Part shown: piece by piece, positions 32,754 to 42,217 of the stretch | How the letters are laid out: each line of letters opens with the position of its first letter | Numbering within the stretch: position 1 is the stretch's first letter | Source of the DNA: Raineya sp. | GTDB taxonomy: Bacteria > Bacteroidota > Bacteroidia > Cytophagales > Thermonemataceae | DNA length: 64,000 bases | Assembly: GCA_025454915.1 (NCBI GenBank) | Contig: JALONN010000002.1 | Location: forward strand, 186,001-250,000 | Reading direction: 5' to 3' | The notes under the pieces: model-generated | Told to the model about the DNA's origin: nothing | The model's input: the letters and a program-made list of their open reading frames with translations, nothing else | Database searches by the model: none | Position numbers and translations under genes: made by a program

Positions 32754-34616
32754 ATGTTTCCAGTATATGATGTAATTGTAGTTGGTGCAGGGCATGCAGG
32801 AAATGAAGCAGCAGCAGCGGCAGCAAATATGGGTTCAAAAGTATTACTCATCACGATGAATATGCAGGTAATTGGACAGATGTCGTGTAATCCTGCTATG
32901 GGTGGTGTTGCCAAAGGGCAAATTGTGAGAGAAATTGATGCTCTTGGTGGACTTTCAGGTATTATTAGTGATAAGACAGCAATACAATTCAGAATGCTTA
33001 ATCGTTCTAAAGGTCCAGCCATGTGGAGTCCAAGAACTCAAAATGACAGAATGCGTTTTGCTGAAGAATGGAGATTAGCCCTAGAAGCAATCCCTAATCT
33101 GGACTTTTGGCAGGATATGGTTACGGGGATTTTAGTAAAAAACAAAAGAGTAGCAGGTGTAAGAACCAGCATGGGAATTGAAATAGAAAGTAAGTCTGTA
33201 ATTTTAACAAGTGGAACATTTCTGAACGGAATCATTCATATTGGCGAAAAGAAATTCGGTGGAGGAAGAACAGGAGAAAAAGCAGCGACTGGCATTACAG
33301 AACAACTTGTTGAATTAGGTTTTGAAGCCGGAAGAATGAAAACAGGGACGCCTCCTCGTTTAGATGGAAGAACAATTAATTATGCAGCAACAGAAGAACA
33401 ATTAGGAGATGAGAAACCAAGTAAGTTTTCATTCTTAGATACTCCGGCTCTTGAAAAACAAATGAGTTGCTGGATTACTTATACCAATCAGGAAGTACAT
33501 GAAGTTCTCAAAACAGGTTTTGATAAATCTCCCATGTTCACAGGACGCATTCAGGGTTTAGGTCCCAGATATTGCCCTTCTGTAGAAGATAAAATTAATC
33601 GTTTTGCAGATAAAGAACGTCATCAGATTTTTATAGAACCAGAAGGTTGGCAAACTGTAGAAGTATATGTCAATGGCTTTTCAACTTCTTTACCAGAAGA
33701 TGTTCAGTATAAAGCCATCAGAAAAATACAAGGTTTAGAAAATGTAAAAATGTTTAGACCCGGTTATGCAATTGAGTACGACTACTTCCCTCCTACTCAA
33801 CTCAAACTGACACTCGAAACGAAGTTGATTGAAAACCTATTTTTTGCTGGTCAGATAAATGGGACAACAGGTTATGAAGAAGCTGCTTGCCAAGGATTAA
33901 TGGCAGGGATCAATGCACATAATAAAGTACATGAAAAAGAACCTTGTATTTTGCAACGTTCGGATGCTTACATTGGTGTACTCATTGATGACCTTATTAA
34001 TAAAGGGACTGAAGAACCATATAGAATGTTTACCTCAAGAGCTGAATACAGAATTCTTCTCAGACAAGATAATGCTGACAGCAGACTTACAAAACTTGGG
34101 CATGAGTTAGGTTTAGCTTCTCATGAACGTTTAGAACGTTTAAAGAAAAAAGAAGATTCTATTGCCAAACTTTTAAATGATTTAAAACAGAAAAAAGTAC
34201 AACCAGAAGAAATAAATGGAGCGTTAGAAAATTTGGGAACATCTGGTATTAAAGAGAAAAGTAGTTTTTATAGTTTATTGAAACGTCCTCAAATAGAACT
34301 TGCTGAATTAGCAAAAAGATATGAAGAATTAGGAAATTATTTAAGTAAATATAATGAGGAAGAAATTGAACAAGCCGAAATAGCTATTAAGTATGAAGAC
34401 TACTTAGTGAAAGAGCAACAAAATGCTCAAAAGATGAAAGACTTAGAAGATTTTAAAATTCGAGAAGATTTTGATTACGAACGAGTAAAAGCTCTTTCAA
34501 TGGAAGGCAGACAAAAGTTAAATAAAATACGCCCTGAAACTTTAGGACAAGCATCAAGAATTAGTGGAGTCTCTCCTGCTGATATATCTATACTAATGGT
34601 GTATATGGGTAAATAA
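32754..34616 (+). CDS. mnmG: tRNA uridine-5-carboxymethylaminomethyl modification enzyme
   Basis: A 620-residue FAD enzyme (also GidA) that works with MnmE to install the cmnm5 group on wobble uridines. The FAD motif VVGAGHAGNEAA starts near residue 9. Other diagnostic segments are SCNPAMGGVAKGQI, TGTFLNGIIHIGE with the nearby GGGRTGEKA, RMKTGTPPRLDGR, and the C-terminal helical domain ending SRISGVSPADISILMVY. Length is typical. In many bacteria mnmG is near oriC, which fits the parS sites just upstream and oriC 7 kb downstream. A hairpin terminator follows. Confidence 0.97.
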   Translation: MFPVYDVIVVGAGHAGNEAAAAAANMGSKVLLITMNMQVIGQMSCNPAMGGVAKGQIVREIDALGGLSGIISDKTAIQFRMLNRSKGPAMWSPRTQNDRMRFAEEWRLALEAIPNLDFWQDMVTGILVKNKRVAGVRTSMGIEIESKSVILTSGTFLNGIIHIGEKKFGGGRTGEKAATGITEQLVELGFEAGRMKTGTPPRLDGRTINYAATEEQLGDEKPSKFSFLDTPALEKQMSCWITYTNQEVHEVLKTGFDKSPMFTGRIQGLGPRYCPSVEDKINRFADKERHQIFIEPEGWQTVEVYVNGFSTSLPEDVQYKAIRKIQGLENVKMFRPGYAIEYDYFPPTQLKLTLETKLIENLFFAGQINGTTGYEEAACQGLMAGINAHNKVHEKEPCILQRSDAYIGVLIDDLINKGTEEPYRMFTSRAEYRILLRQDNADSRLTKLGHELGLASHERLERLKKKEDSIAKLLNDLKQKKVQPEEINGALENLGTSGIKEKSSFYSLLKRPQIELAELAKRYEELGNYLSKYNEEEIEQAEIAIKYEDYLVKEQQNAQKMKDLEDFKIREDFDYERVKALSMEGRQKLNKIRPETLGQASRISGVSPADISILMVYMGK

Positions 34617-34633
34617 TTTTTTATCAAAACTTT

Positions 34634-34663
34634 ATACACCCATAGAAAAATCTATGGGTGTAT
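34634..34663 (+). terminator. Hairpin after mnmG, overlapping a false start
   Basis: A perfect 13-bp stem (ATACACCCATAGA and TCTATGGGTGTAT) with an AAAA loop begins 18 bases after the mnmG stop. The T-run is weak (TTTAT). The ATG at 34654 lies inside the right arm, so it is unlikely to be the start of the next gene. Confidence 0.65.
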
Positions 34664-34665
34664 TT

Positions 34666-35226
34666 ATGACTATGAAATCAGAAAATATATTCTCCCCTAT
34701 TTTGTTCAATGCTTGGAAACACCATTGGAAATATATACAAAAACAAATTGAAAAGTTTAAGCAAATTGAAGACCTCAATAATCAAATAAAAGTTATTGGA
34801 CATTCTGTTTTGGATTTATACATTGGTGAACTTTCTATAGAAAATATCTCTGAGGAAATTATTTCTATTTTACAAAAAAAAGATTTTTTTGAAGAGTATA
34901 AATACCTAAATTGGTTAAAAAATAATCATCATTATCAAGAGATAGAACTTTCAGATGGTTCTATTTGGACTCTTCTAAAAGGAAATGAAGTAAATAAATA
35001 TATCCATATACACCCAAGTCGTTACTCCCCTTTTTCGATAAGAAGTAATGCCAACTCTCTAAAAACAGCTATTTTATCTTTATATTATAAAAACAAGAAT
35101 GAAGTAAAAATAAGTCTTGAAATAATAAACATGATAAGATATTCATATTTATTATTGTCACCTATCAAAACGATTAAAGATGCTCGTAAAATTTTAGATT
35201 TGATAGAACTTAGGCAAAATTTTTGA
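34666..35226 (+). CDS. Hypothetical protein
   Basis: A soluble protein of about 186 residues. Three in-frame ATGs exist (34654, 34666, 34672); the first lies in the mnmG terminator hairpin, so 34666 or 34672 is more likely. It is helical with NAWKHHWKYIQKQIEKF near the N-terminus and a conserved-looking segment IHIHPSRYSPFSIRSNANSLK near the middle. I recognise no domain. There is no signal peptide. It is followed after 31 bases by the first zinc-ribbon-like membrane protein. Confidence 0.55.
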   Translation: MTMKSENIFSPILFNAWKHHWKYIQKQIEKFKQIEDLNNQIKVIGHSVLDLYIGELSIENISEEIISILQKKDFFEEYKYLNWLKNNHHYQEIELSDGSIWTLLKGNEVNKYIHIHPSRYSPFSIRSNANSLKTAILSLYYKNKNEVKISLEIINMIRYSYLLLSPIKTIKDARKILDLIELRQNF

Positions 35227-35257
35227 TGATAATATAATTTATTAAAATCTTCAAACT

Positions 35258-36184
35258 ATGCAAAACTTCAAAATTTCCATTCCTGAGCCTTGCCATGAAA
35301 ATTGGCAGAAAATGACTCCTCAAGACAAAGGGCGTTTTTGTAATGCTTGTTCTAAAGTTGTTATTGATTTTACACAAATGACAGAAGAAGAAATTATTCA
35401 TTTTTTTCAAAAGCATCAAAATCAAGCAGTTTGTGGCAGAGCAAAACAAACTCAATTAAATAAGGTATATAAACCTCAAAACTTTTTAGAGAAACACTAT
35501 ATCCATGTATATCAAAATTACAGAAAATCTTGGATTGGTAACAAATATCTGTCTATTTTAAGTTTTATACTATTAATAACAGGCTGTCAGAGTCCTGAAA
35601 ATCAAACCAATCCTTTAGTTCAAGCCCATACAGAAACATTTAAACATATTTCTAATATTATTAATCAAAATAATAAAAAGAAAGAAATAATCATTCAAGA
35701 AGCAAAAAACATTGAAGAGGTTTATTATGAAAAAGAATTACCTTATGCAGAAAAATGTATAGCTATGGAATCTGAACTTGGTGGAGTTATAATTATGAAG
35801 CCTGTTCCAGATATAGAAGATTCCTTGGAACATCATAAAAACATAAAAATAGACACTATACACACAGAAAACCTGTTATCAATTGCAGATTCTAGTTTTT
35901 TGATAGTTTCTTTAAAAAATAAAAATCATTCAAAATTAAATATATATCCTAATCCGGCTCAGGATAAAGCAACTATTCAATATTTTTTAGAAGCAGATTC
36001 AGAAGTAAAAATTTACTTATTAAATAATAATGGTCATTTAGTAAAAGAATTTTTACATGAGGCTCAAACAGCTGGAGAACATCATTTAGATATTGAAATT
36101 GAGAATTTACCTTCTGGAATATATTTCTATACAATAGAAACCTCTTTAGGTAGAGAAAGTAAACGTTTTGTTATTTCAAAATAA
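35258..36184 (+). CDS. Zinc-ribbon-like membrane protein with T9SS sorting tail
   Basis: A 308-residue protein. The N-terminal module (about 1-90) has Cys12-His13, Cys28-x2-Cys31 (FCNACSKVVIDF) and CGRAK, a cytoplasmic metal-binding-like domain common in Bacteroidota. One span follows (about 97-112) ending in LLITGCQ, then a low-complexity linker. The C-terminal 80 residues form a type A T9SS sorting domain (LNIYPNPAQDKATIQY; IYLLNNNGHLVKEF; LPSGIYFYTIE). A T9SS tail normally follows a cleaved signal peptide, so its presence behind a cytoplasmic module and internal anchor is odd. A tandem paralogue is next. Confidence 0.72.
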   Translation: MQNFKISIPEPCHENWQKMTPQDKGRFCNACSKVVIDFTQMTEEEIIHFFQKHQNQAVCGRAKQTQLNKVYKPQNFLEKHYIHVYQNYRKSWIGNKYLSILSFILLITGCQSPENQTNPLVQAHTETFKHISNIINQNNKKKEIIIQEAKNIEEVYYEKELPYAEKCIAMESELGGVIIMKPVPDIEDSLEHHKNIKIDTIHTENLLSIADSSFLIVSLKNKNHSKLNIYPNPAQDKATIQYFLEADSEVKIYLLNNNGHLVKEFLHEAQTAGEHHLDIEIENLPSGIYFYTIETSLGRESKRFVISK

Positions 36185-36462
36185 AGATTATGCAAAACTT
36201 TAAAATTTCTATTCCTAAACCTTGCCATGAAGACTGGCAGAAAATGACTCCTCAAGATAAAGGACGTTTCTGTGGTGCTTGTTCTAAAGTTGTTGTTGAT
36301 TTTACACAAATGACAGAAGAAGAAATCATTCGTTTTTTTCAAAATAACCAAAATGAAAAGATTTGTGGAAATGTTAGAAAAATACAGTTAGATGCAGTTT
36401 ATAAACCACAAAATCTCTTAGAAAAACACTATATACATATCCATAAGACTTATAAAAATTCT
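35258..36462 (+). repeat. Tandem duplication of zinc-ribbon-like module
   Basis: The first about 90 codons at 35258-35530 and 36190-36462 are near copies in both protein and DNA (for example CAGAAAATGACTCCTCAAGA in both). The regions beyond about codon 110 are unrelated. This points to duplication of an N-terminal module with replaced C-terminal domain. Confidence 0.75.
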
Positions 36463-37068
36463 TGGTTTAGGAATATCTACCTGAGTGTTCTGAGTTCACT
36501 ATTAATACTTACTGGCTGCCAAAATGAAGAAAAAGTTGGTGATGTGGAAGCTATTAAAACAGAGGTAAAAAAAGATTCTCTTATATATAAAACTTCTGTT
36601 AATACAAACCAAAAAAAACGTGTAGAGATAGTTGAAGAATTACCTGAGCAACTTATGGGTGAACTTGTAGCTCATAATCCAAGAGAAATAGATACAAGTA
36701 TTCCAAATAAAATTAATGCTAAACTATTGGATAATCCAGACCATATTTTTGAAGATAATGAAGCTTCTCAAGATGCATATTTTGAAGGTGGTCTTGATGG
36801 CTTAGAAAATGCTTTAGAAAAAGAAATCATTTATACTGAAACAGAAAAAACTAAAAGTAATGTTAAGTTAGTCTATATTCAGTTTGTTATTAATCAAGAA
36901 GGAAAAATGGAAAGTATAGAAATTACAAAGCATTTTTGGGATGGATTTAAAGATATAAGCATTGAGGCATTAGAAAAAGTAAATCAGAAATATACTTGGA
37001 AGCCTGCCTTAATTAATAATAAAACGGTAAAAGTAAGAAAAAATATTTCTATAAGGTTTAAATCTTAA
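36190..37068 (+). CDS. Zinc-ribbon-like membrane protein with TonB C-terminal domain
   Basis: A 292-residue paralogue of the preceding gene, five bases downstream. The N-terminal module is nearly identical in layout (PCHEDWQKMTPQDKGRFCGACSKVV, then CGNVRK), followed by a span ending ILTGCQ and a linker. The C-terminal about 90 residues are an energy-transducer TonB-type domain (VYIQFVINQEGKMESIEITK, then ALEKVNQKYTWKPALINNKTVK). It lacks the Pro-rich periplasmic spacer of classical TonB. It might transmit force or bind an outer-membrane partner, but this is inference. Confidence 0.72.
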   Translation: MQNFKISIPKPCHEDWQKMTPQDKGRFCGACSKVVVDFTQMTEEEIIRFFQNNQNEKICGNVRKIQLDAVYKPQNLLEKHYIHIHKTYKNSWFRNIYLSVLSSLLILTGCQNEEKVGDVEAIKTEVKKDSLIYKTSVNTNQKKRVEIVEELPEQLMGELVAHNPREIDTSIPNKINAKLLDNPDHIFEDNEASQDAYFEGGLDGLENALEKEIIYTETEKTKSNVKLVYIQFVINQEGKMESIEITKHFWDGFKDISIEALEKVNQKYTWKPALINNKTVKVRKNISIRFKS

Positions 37069-37072
37069 ATAT

Positions 37073-37609
37073 TCATCTATACAACTCATATTTCATACCT
37101 TGCTTCTTAAAAAACTCTTGAAGCAAGGTATATTTTTTATTATCAAATAATTCATCTATTTTTTTATAATAATCATGAGTATTAGAACTCATTCCTCTAC
37201 AACCAAAACATATTTCCCAATGAAATATCTCTCCATTCATATAAATCAAGACTGAGTGATGTGGATTATAACAACCAGCTTTTTCAATTTCTCTTGGCTT
37301 TCCTCTAGGTGGCTTATATTTAGCTGTGTTAATAATTTTTATTAATTCTTTTTTTGCTTTTTGGTTTAGTAGTTGTTTTTCTTGAACAATAAATGTATTT
37401 AACTTTTGCTTGATAATCACTCTTGTATCTATAGAATCTATAATTTTTCCATCTTTAAAATAAGCTACATTAGAGTTCAAATGACTCAATATAATCACTG
37501 AATCAGCTCGTTTTATGTCATCTACTACCCCTTTTCCTGTATAAGTTTTTAGTTGAGCAAAGCTTATTTGATAAAATAAAAGAAAAAGAATCAGAATTAT
37601 GTTTTTCAT
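37073..37609 (-). CDS. Hypothetical exported protein
   Basis: A 178-residue protein with a clear signal peptide (MKNIILILFLLFYQISFAQ). The mature part is mixed strand and helix with YKPPRGKPREIEKAGCYNPHHS and EICFGCRGM, giving three cysteines that could form a disulfide or metal site. I do not recognise the family. It is seven bases downstream of the TPR gene, likely in its operon, and convergent with the TonB-tail gene (four bases apart) with no hairpin terminator between them. Confidence 0.62.
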   Translation of the reverse strand: MKNIILILFLLFYQISFAQLKTYTGKGVVDDIKRADSVIILSHLNSNVAYFKDGKIIDSIDTRVIIKQKLNTFIVQEKQLLNQKAKKELIKIINTAKYKPPRGKPREIEKAGCYNPHHSVLIYMNGEIFHWEICFGCRGMSSNTHDYYKKIDELFDNKKYTLLQEFFKKQGMKYELYR

Positions 37610-37616
37610 ATTTTTA

Positions 37617-39437
37617 CTATTTCAACTTATCCCCTCTCAAAAGTCTAAAACGTTTACGAGCCTCTGCCACATAAACACTTCCTGGGTACTGAGTAAGATG
37701 TTCTTGATACAGATTCATGGCTTTTTCTTTATTATTGAGGCGTTCTTCGTAAGTTTTAGCCAAATTGAAATGAGCATCATCACTTAAAATATCAAATTTG
37801 TAGTCTTTCAGTATCAATTCGTACATTTCAACAGCTTTTTCGGATTTACCCATTTTTATATAAATACCAGCTTTTGCCCAATAAATATTATCTGTAAGAC
37901 TATGCCCATTGTAAGTTTTGAGCATTTTATCTAAATCAGCAAGAGCCTCATCTGTTTTATTTTGAAATACCAGTAAATCTATTCTGGCATACTCTTTCAT
38001 AGCAGCTTCTGTACTATCCATACCTGTATTATCTTGAATAAATACACTTAAATCAATGGCATCATTAGAAATTTCACGAGAAGTTGCATTTTTGAGAATA
38101 TCCAAATGTGTTTGTGCTAATTCGAAATCACCTTTATAATAACTGAGTTTTGCATTTTTCAATTTGGCTTCATAAGCAATTGGACTATCTTTTTGTGCTT
38201 TTTCCGCTTGATAATACAGTAAACTAGCCTCTCCATAATCCCCCATCAAAACATAAATATCTCCCAGAGCTATTTTACAAAGGGCAGAAAATTTGACATT
38301 GTATTTTGCCTCTTCAATAGCTTCATTTAAAAGACTAAGAGCTTTTTCCTTGTCATCTAAATAGAAAGCATATAACAAAGCCATATCTTTGATAGCCTCA
38401 ACAGCTCTGCTTTTACCTTGAGAATTTACAAGATCCTGATAATCCTTAATAATTGTTTTAACCTTCTCTTTATCAATAGGATAAGTATTTTTTATAACTT
38501 CTTCTTTCGAACGAATCAGATATCTACGAGCTGGAATATAATATATTTCACTATTTGGATATTGTTCTACAAAATATCCCAGTATTTTTTCAGTAGCAGG
38601 ATAATCTCTGTTTTCAAAAGCAATTCTTCCAATATCAAAAAGCTGGCTACCTTGTTTTTTAAAGCGTTTATCTATTGCTTTAGCTTGTAAAAATGCTTTA
38701 TTAAAGTTTTTTTGTTGCATATATAACCACAGAAGCAACTCATTTCCAGCAGTATGGTTCGGATTTTCCTGAACAATCCCTAATAAATATTGTTCTAACT
38801 TATCAATTTCTTCATCTGTACGAATTTCATCTTGTAATACTCCTTTTACATATTCAGCATTATCTTCATCTTTATTATAGAGTTTAACAAATTCCTCTAT
38901 CATAGGCATTTTTTTGCCCATTTTAGCATATATATCACCTAACTGAAGCGAATATTTATCCGATGAGCCTTCGTGTCTCCTAGCCTCTAAAAATAGCTTT
39001 TCTGACCATTCGTATTTATCGTACTTCTCAAAGCTGGCATGAGCTACCAAAGTTTTTTCTTTATCTTTTTTTGCTAAACTAATTACATTATCAAATTCTT
39101 TTTCAGCTTCTTTTATTTTAGTTTGCATTTCTAAAATGACACCATAATCAATTTTATAAGGCAGATTATTAGGGTCGTTTTTTACCTGTTTTTTTACAAA
39201 TTCTTCAGCTGTTTTGTAATCTTTCAAATTAACTAGTGTAAGTAAATAAGATTGATGTATACTTCTCCAATTAGAAGAATTCCGAGCTAGTTTATCATAA
39301 ATATCCTTAGCCTTTTCATATTTACCTTGTACAAAATACTCTTCAGCTAATTGTAAATCTTGTGCCATAGTAGGCGAACTAACCAGAGTTATAAGAAAAA
39401 TAAAATATAGTATTTTTCTGATACAGCTTTTTTCCAT
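37617..39437 (-). CDS. TPR-repeat exported protein
   Basis: The ATG at 39437 (MEKSCIRKILYFIFLITLVS) is preferred because it leads directly into a signal peptide ending TMAQ. The 606-residue mature protein is made of TPR-type helical repeats over its entire length (LQLAEEYFVQGKYEKAKDIYDKL; AVEMYELILKDYKFD; EERLNNKEKAMNLYQEHL), ending AEARKRFRLLRGDKLK. It resembles the large tetratricopeptide outer-membrane-associated proteins of Bacteroidota. It is probably a scaffold in the periplasm or outer membrane. It is the gene next to oriC on the left. Confidence 0.8.
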   Translation of the reverse strand: MEKSCIRKILYFIFLITLVSSPTMAQDLQLAEEYFVQGKYEKAKDIYDKLARNSSNWRSIHQSYLLTLVNLKDYKTAEEFVKKQVKNDPNNLPYKIDYGVILEMQTKIKEAEKEFDNVISLAKKDKEKTLVAHASFEKYDKYEWSEKLFLEARRHEGSSDKYSLQLGDIYAKMGKKMPMIEEFVKLYNKDEDNAEYVKGVLQDEIRTDEEIDKLEQYLLGIVQENPNHTAGNELLLWLYMQQKNFNKAFLQAKAIDKRFKKQGSQLFDIGRIAFENRDYPATEKILGYFVEQYPNSEIYYIPARRYLIRSKEEVIKNTYPIDKEKVKTIIKDYQDLVNSQGKSRAVEAIKDMALLYAFYLDDKEKALSLLNEAIEEAKYNVKFSALCKIALGDIYVLMGDYGEASLLYYQAEKAQKDSPIAYEAKLKNAKLSYYKGDFELAQTHLDILKNATSREISNDAIDLSVFIQDNTGMDSTEAAMKEYARIDLLVFQNKTDEALADLDKMLKTYNGHSLTDNIYWAKAGIYIKMGKSEKAVEMYELILKDYKFDILSDDAHFNLAKTYEERLNNKEKAMNLYQEHLTQYPGSVYVAEARKRFRLLRGDKLK

Positions 39438-39540
39438 AGTAGTGAATTTTTCAGAAGATAGCGATTTTTTTTTTTCTTTCCAAACGACTTTTTCCATTCC
39501 TTTTTTTTATAAACAATAATAAAAATAACTTTTTAAAAAT

Positions 39541-40250
39541 TATTTTTATTGTTATTGGGATGTGGATAACTCAGGTTTTTTATGAAAAAATGGAGTTATC
39601 CACAAAAAATAAACAATGTGGATAACTCTTATACACATTATAAATAACTGATAATCATAAATTTTTATTGTGTTATCCACACTAAAAACATCGAAAATGT
39701 GAATAACTTGTGGATAAGTACTTATCCACAAGTCTGTGAATAAGTACCCAAAAAATGTGAATAACTTGTGGATAAGTAAGGGTAAAATGTGGATAAACAC
39801 TGTTGATATGTGGATAACGTTGAAAGCGGATATGTGAATAAGTGGTATGCTTATAAACAAAGTTTTTAATAAATGTGGAAAAATAATGAGTTTTCCACAT
39901 AGTTATCCACGTGCAATGTGGATAAAAAAGCTAAGCAATTAAAGTGCCAGTAAAAATTACCCACATGGTTATCCACAAGTTATCCACAAAAAAAGTATGT
40001 TATCCACAAAAAAAATGTTAAAAATGTGGATATCTATATATCCTAATTTTAGTCAAAAAAATAAATTTATTTTTTTGATAATTGTACTTTTTTGAGAATA
40101 AAGAATAATATAAGTGAATCTTGAAAAGATATTTGATATGATTTGGGTAGGTTGATAAAAAATCAGTAAATTTGGCATTGTATTTGAAAAATTCTAAACA
40201 ATTTCTCTTTAAAAGAGTTTGTAATACAAATTTCATCTAATTTTTTTATT
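39541..40250. other. Chromosomal replication origin (oriC), dense DnaA boxes
   Basis: A gene-free region. It has 13 exact DnaA boxes (TTATCCACA or complement) starting at 39561, 39596, 39617, 39673, 39709, 39722, 39767, 39788, 39809, 39917, 39969, 39980 and 40000. Near-matches include TGTGAATAA (39698, 39735, 39756, 39833), TTATCCACG (39903) and TGTGGATAT (40024). Both orientations occur. Beyond 40030 lies about 220 bases of very AT-rich DNA suited to unwinding, and a second AT-rich tract precedes 39560. dnaA is not adjacent, as in many Bacteroidota. dxs starts at the right edge. Confidence 0.92.
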
Positions 40251-40252
40251 GT

Positions 40253-42184
40253 ATGCTCATCGAACCTGGACAACTGCTTGCTACAATTGAACGACCTGAA
40301 GATTTAAGAAAGCTCACTCCTCAACAACTTCCACAAGTAACAGAAGAATTACGTCAGTATATTATTGATATGGTGTCTGTATATGGAGGACATTTTGGGG
40401 CTAGTTTGGGTGTTGTAGAACTCACAGTTGCTCTTCACTATGTTTTTAACACTCCTCATGACCAACTGATTTGGGATGTAGGGCATCAAGCATATGGGCA
40501 TAAAATATTGACAGAAAGAAGAAAAACTTTCCATACCAATCGCTTGTATGGAGGAATTTCAGGCTTCCCTAAAAGAAAAGAAAGTAAATATGATGCTTTT
40601 GGTGTTGGACACTCCTCTACATCTATCTCAGCAGCTTTAGGGATGGCTCTTGCATCTAAATACAAAGGAGAAACAGACCGTCAGCATATTGCTGTCATTG
40701 GTGATGGAGCTATTACAGGAGGTATGGCTTTTGAAGCTATGAATAATGCTGGTGCTTCGGATGCTAATATGATTATCATTTTAAATGATAATTGTATGTC
40801 CATTGACCCTAATGTGGGAGCATTGAAAGATTATTTAACAGATATTACAACCTCTTCTACTTATAATAAACTTAAAGATGAAGTTTGGAATATCTTAGGA
40901 AAAACTCAAATTGGTAAACTCACAAGAGAGGCAATTTCCAAATTAGAGAATACTATAAAAGGGGGGCTTCTTAAACATAGTAATTTATTTGAAGCTTTAG
41001 GGCTGCGTTATTTTGGTCCTATAGATGGACATGATATAGACCATTTGTATCATGTATTATCAGACCTTAAAAATATTCCAGGTCCTAAAATATTGCATTG
41101 TGTTACTACTAAAGGAAAAGGCTATGCCCTTGCTGAAAAAGACCAAACTAAATGGCATGCTCCTGGAGTTTTTGATAAAGTAACAGGTGAAATATTCAAG
41201 AAAGTACATGAAACACCTCAACCTCCCAAATATCAAGATGTTTTTGGGCATACATTGGTTGAACTTGCGAAGCTAAATTCAAAAGTGATGGGTATTACTC
41301 CTGCAATGCCTTCAGGTTCATCAATGAATATTATTATGAAAGAAATGCCTGAAAGAGCATTTGATGTGGGAATTTGTGAACAACATGCTGTTACTTTTTC
41401 GGCAGGTTTGGCAACACAAGGACTTATACCTTTCTGTAATATTTATTCAACTTTTATGCAGAGAGCTTATGATCAAGTAATTCATGATGTTTGTATTCAG
41501 GAATTACCTGTTATATTCTGTATGGATAGAGGTGGTTTTGCAGGTGCAGATGGTCCTACTCACCATGGAGCTTATGACATAGCTTACATGCGTTGTATCC
41601 CTAATATGATTGTTTCTTCTCCTATGAATGAGCAAGAACTTAGAAATTTGATGTATACAGCCATGTTAAATATGGAAGAAGGTGGAAAGAAAGCGTTTTC
41701 TATCCGTTACCCAAGAGGTGAAGGTGTAATGCCAAACTGGAAAACACCTTTTGAAAAACTAGAAATAGGGAAAGGTAGAAAACTAAAAGATGGTGAAAAT
41801 GTAGCTATTTTAACGATTGGGCATATTGGTAATTATGTTGTAGATTTATATAAAGACTTTGATAAACAAGGTTTATCACCAGCTCATTATGATATGCGTT
41901 TTGTGAAACCTCTTGATGAAGAGTTATTACATGAAATTTTCCAAAAATTTGATAAAGTTTTAACTATTGAAGATGGTTGTGTAATGGGTGGTTTTGGAAG
42001 TGCTGTATTGGAGTGGATGGGTGATCATGGATATGCTGCCAAAGTACGTCGTTTGGGTATGGAAGACAAAGTTTATGAACATGGTACACAATTAGAATTG
42101 CATAGAGAAGCTGGATTTGCTCATGAACAAATTATAGCAGAAGTCAAAAAGTTGGCTGTTGAAAATAAACAACTTGTCTTTTAA
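40253..42184 (+). CDS. dxs: 1-deoxy-D-xylulose-5-phosphate synthase
   Basis: A 643-residue thiamine-diphosphate enzyme that joins pyruvate and glyceraldehyde-3-phosphate at the start of the MEP isoprenoid pathway. The TPP motif is GDGAITGGMAFEAMNNAG; the substrate-binding ends are FGASLGVVELTVALHYVF and WDVGHQAYGHKIL; the catalytic Glu is in ICEQHAVTFSAGLA. The C-terminal transketolase domain (LTIEDGCVMGGFGSAVLEWM) is complete. The ATG at 40253 is the first after oriC. A terminator follows immediately. Confidence 0.96.
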   Translation: MLIEPGQLLATIERPEDLRKLTPQQLPQVTEELRQYIIDMVSVYGGHFGASLGVVELTVALHYVFNTPHDQLIWDVGHQAYGHKILTERRKTFHTNRLYGGISGFPKRKESKYDAFGVGHSSTSISAALGMALASKYKGETDRQHIAVIGDGAITGGMAFEAMNNAGASDANMIIILNDNCMSIDPNVGALKDYLTDITTSSTYNKLKDEVWNILGKTQIGKLTREAISKLENTIKGGLLKHSNLFEALGLRYFGPIDGHDIDHLYHVLSDLKNIPGPKILHCVTTKGKGYALAEKDQTKWHAPGVFDKVTGEIFKKVHETPQPPKYQDVFGHTLVELAKLNSKVMGITPAMPSGSSMNIIMKEMPERAFDVGICEQHAVTFSAGLATQGLIPFCNIYSTFMQRAYDQVIHDVCIQELPVIFCMDRGGFAGADGPTHHGAYDIAYMRCIPNMIVSSPMNEQELRNLMYTAMLNMEEGGKKAFSIRYPRGEGVMPNWKTPFEKLEIGKGRKLKDGENVAILTIGHIGNYVVDLYKDFDKQGLSPAHYDMRFVKPLDEELLHEIFQKFDKVLTIEDGCVMGGFGSAVLEWMGDHGYAAKVRRLGMEDKVYEHGTQLELHREAGFAHEQIIAEVKKLAVENKQLVF

Positions 42185-42187
42185 TTG

Positions 42188-42217
42188 AAAAAGCCCTCGA
42201 TACAGAGGGCTTTTTTT
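42188..42217. terminator. Bidirectional terminator after dxs
   Basis: AAAAAGCCCTC and GAGGGCTTTTTTT form an 11-bp stem around GATACA. It separates dxs from the convergent hydrolase gene, whose stop overlaps its right edge. Confidence 0.85.

Noticed and set aside
32533..32838. Minus-strand frame with peptides MFHVEHIV and MFHVERLK
   Set aside because: The similar peptides are the translation of the two parS-type palindromes; the frame overlaps the start of mnmG and has no protein features.
39541..40030. Possible CRISPR array or tandem repeat
   Set aside because: The repeated unit is nine bases, in both orientations and at irregular distances, as expected of DnaA boxes and not of CRISPR repeats with spacers.
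39552..40236. Minus-strand frames rich in Ile/His/Tyr across the origin
   Set aside because: They are translations of repeated DnaA boxes (TGTGGATAA / TTATCCACA) and of AT-rich DNA, not genes.
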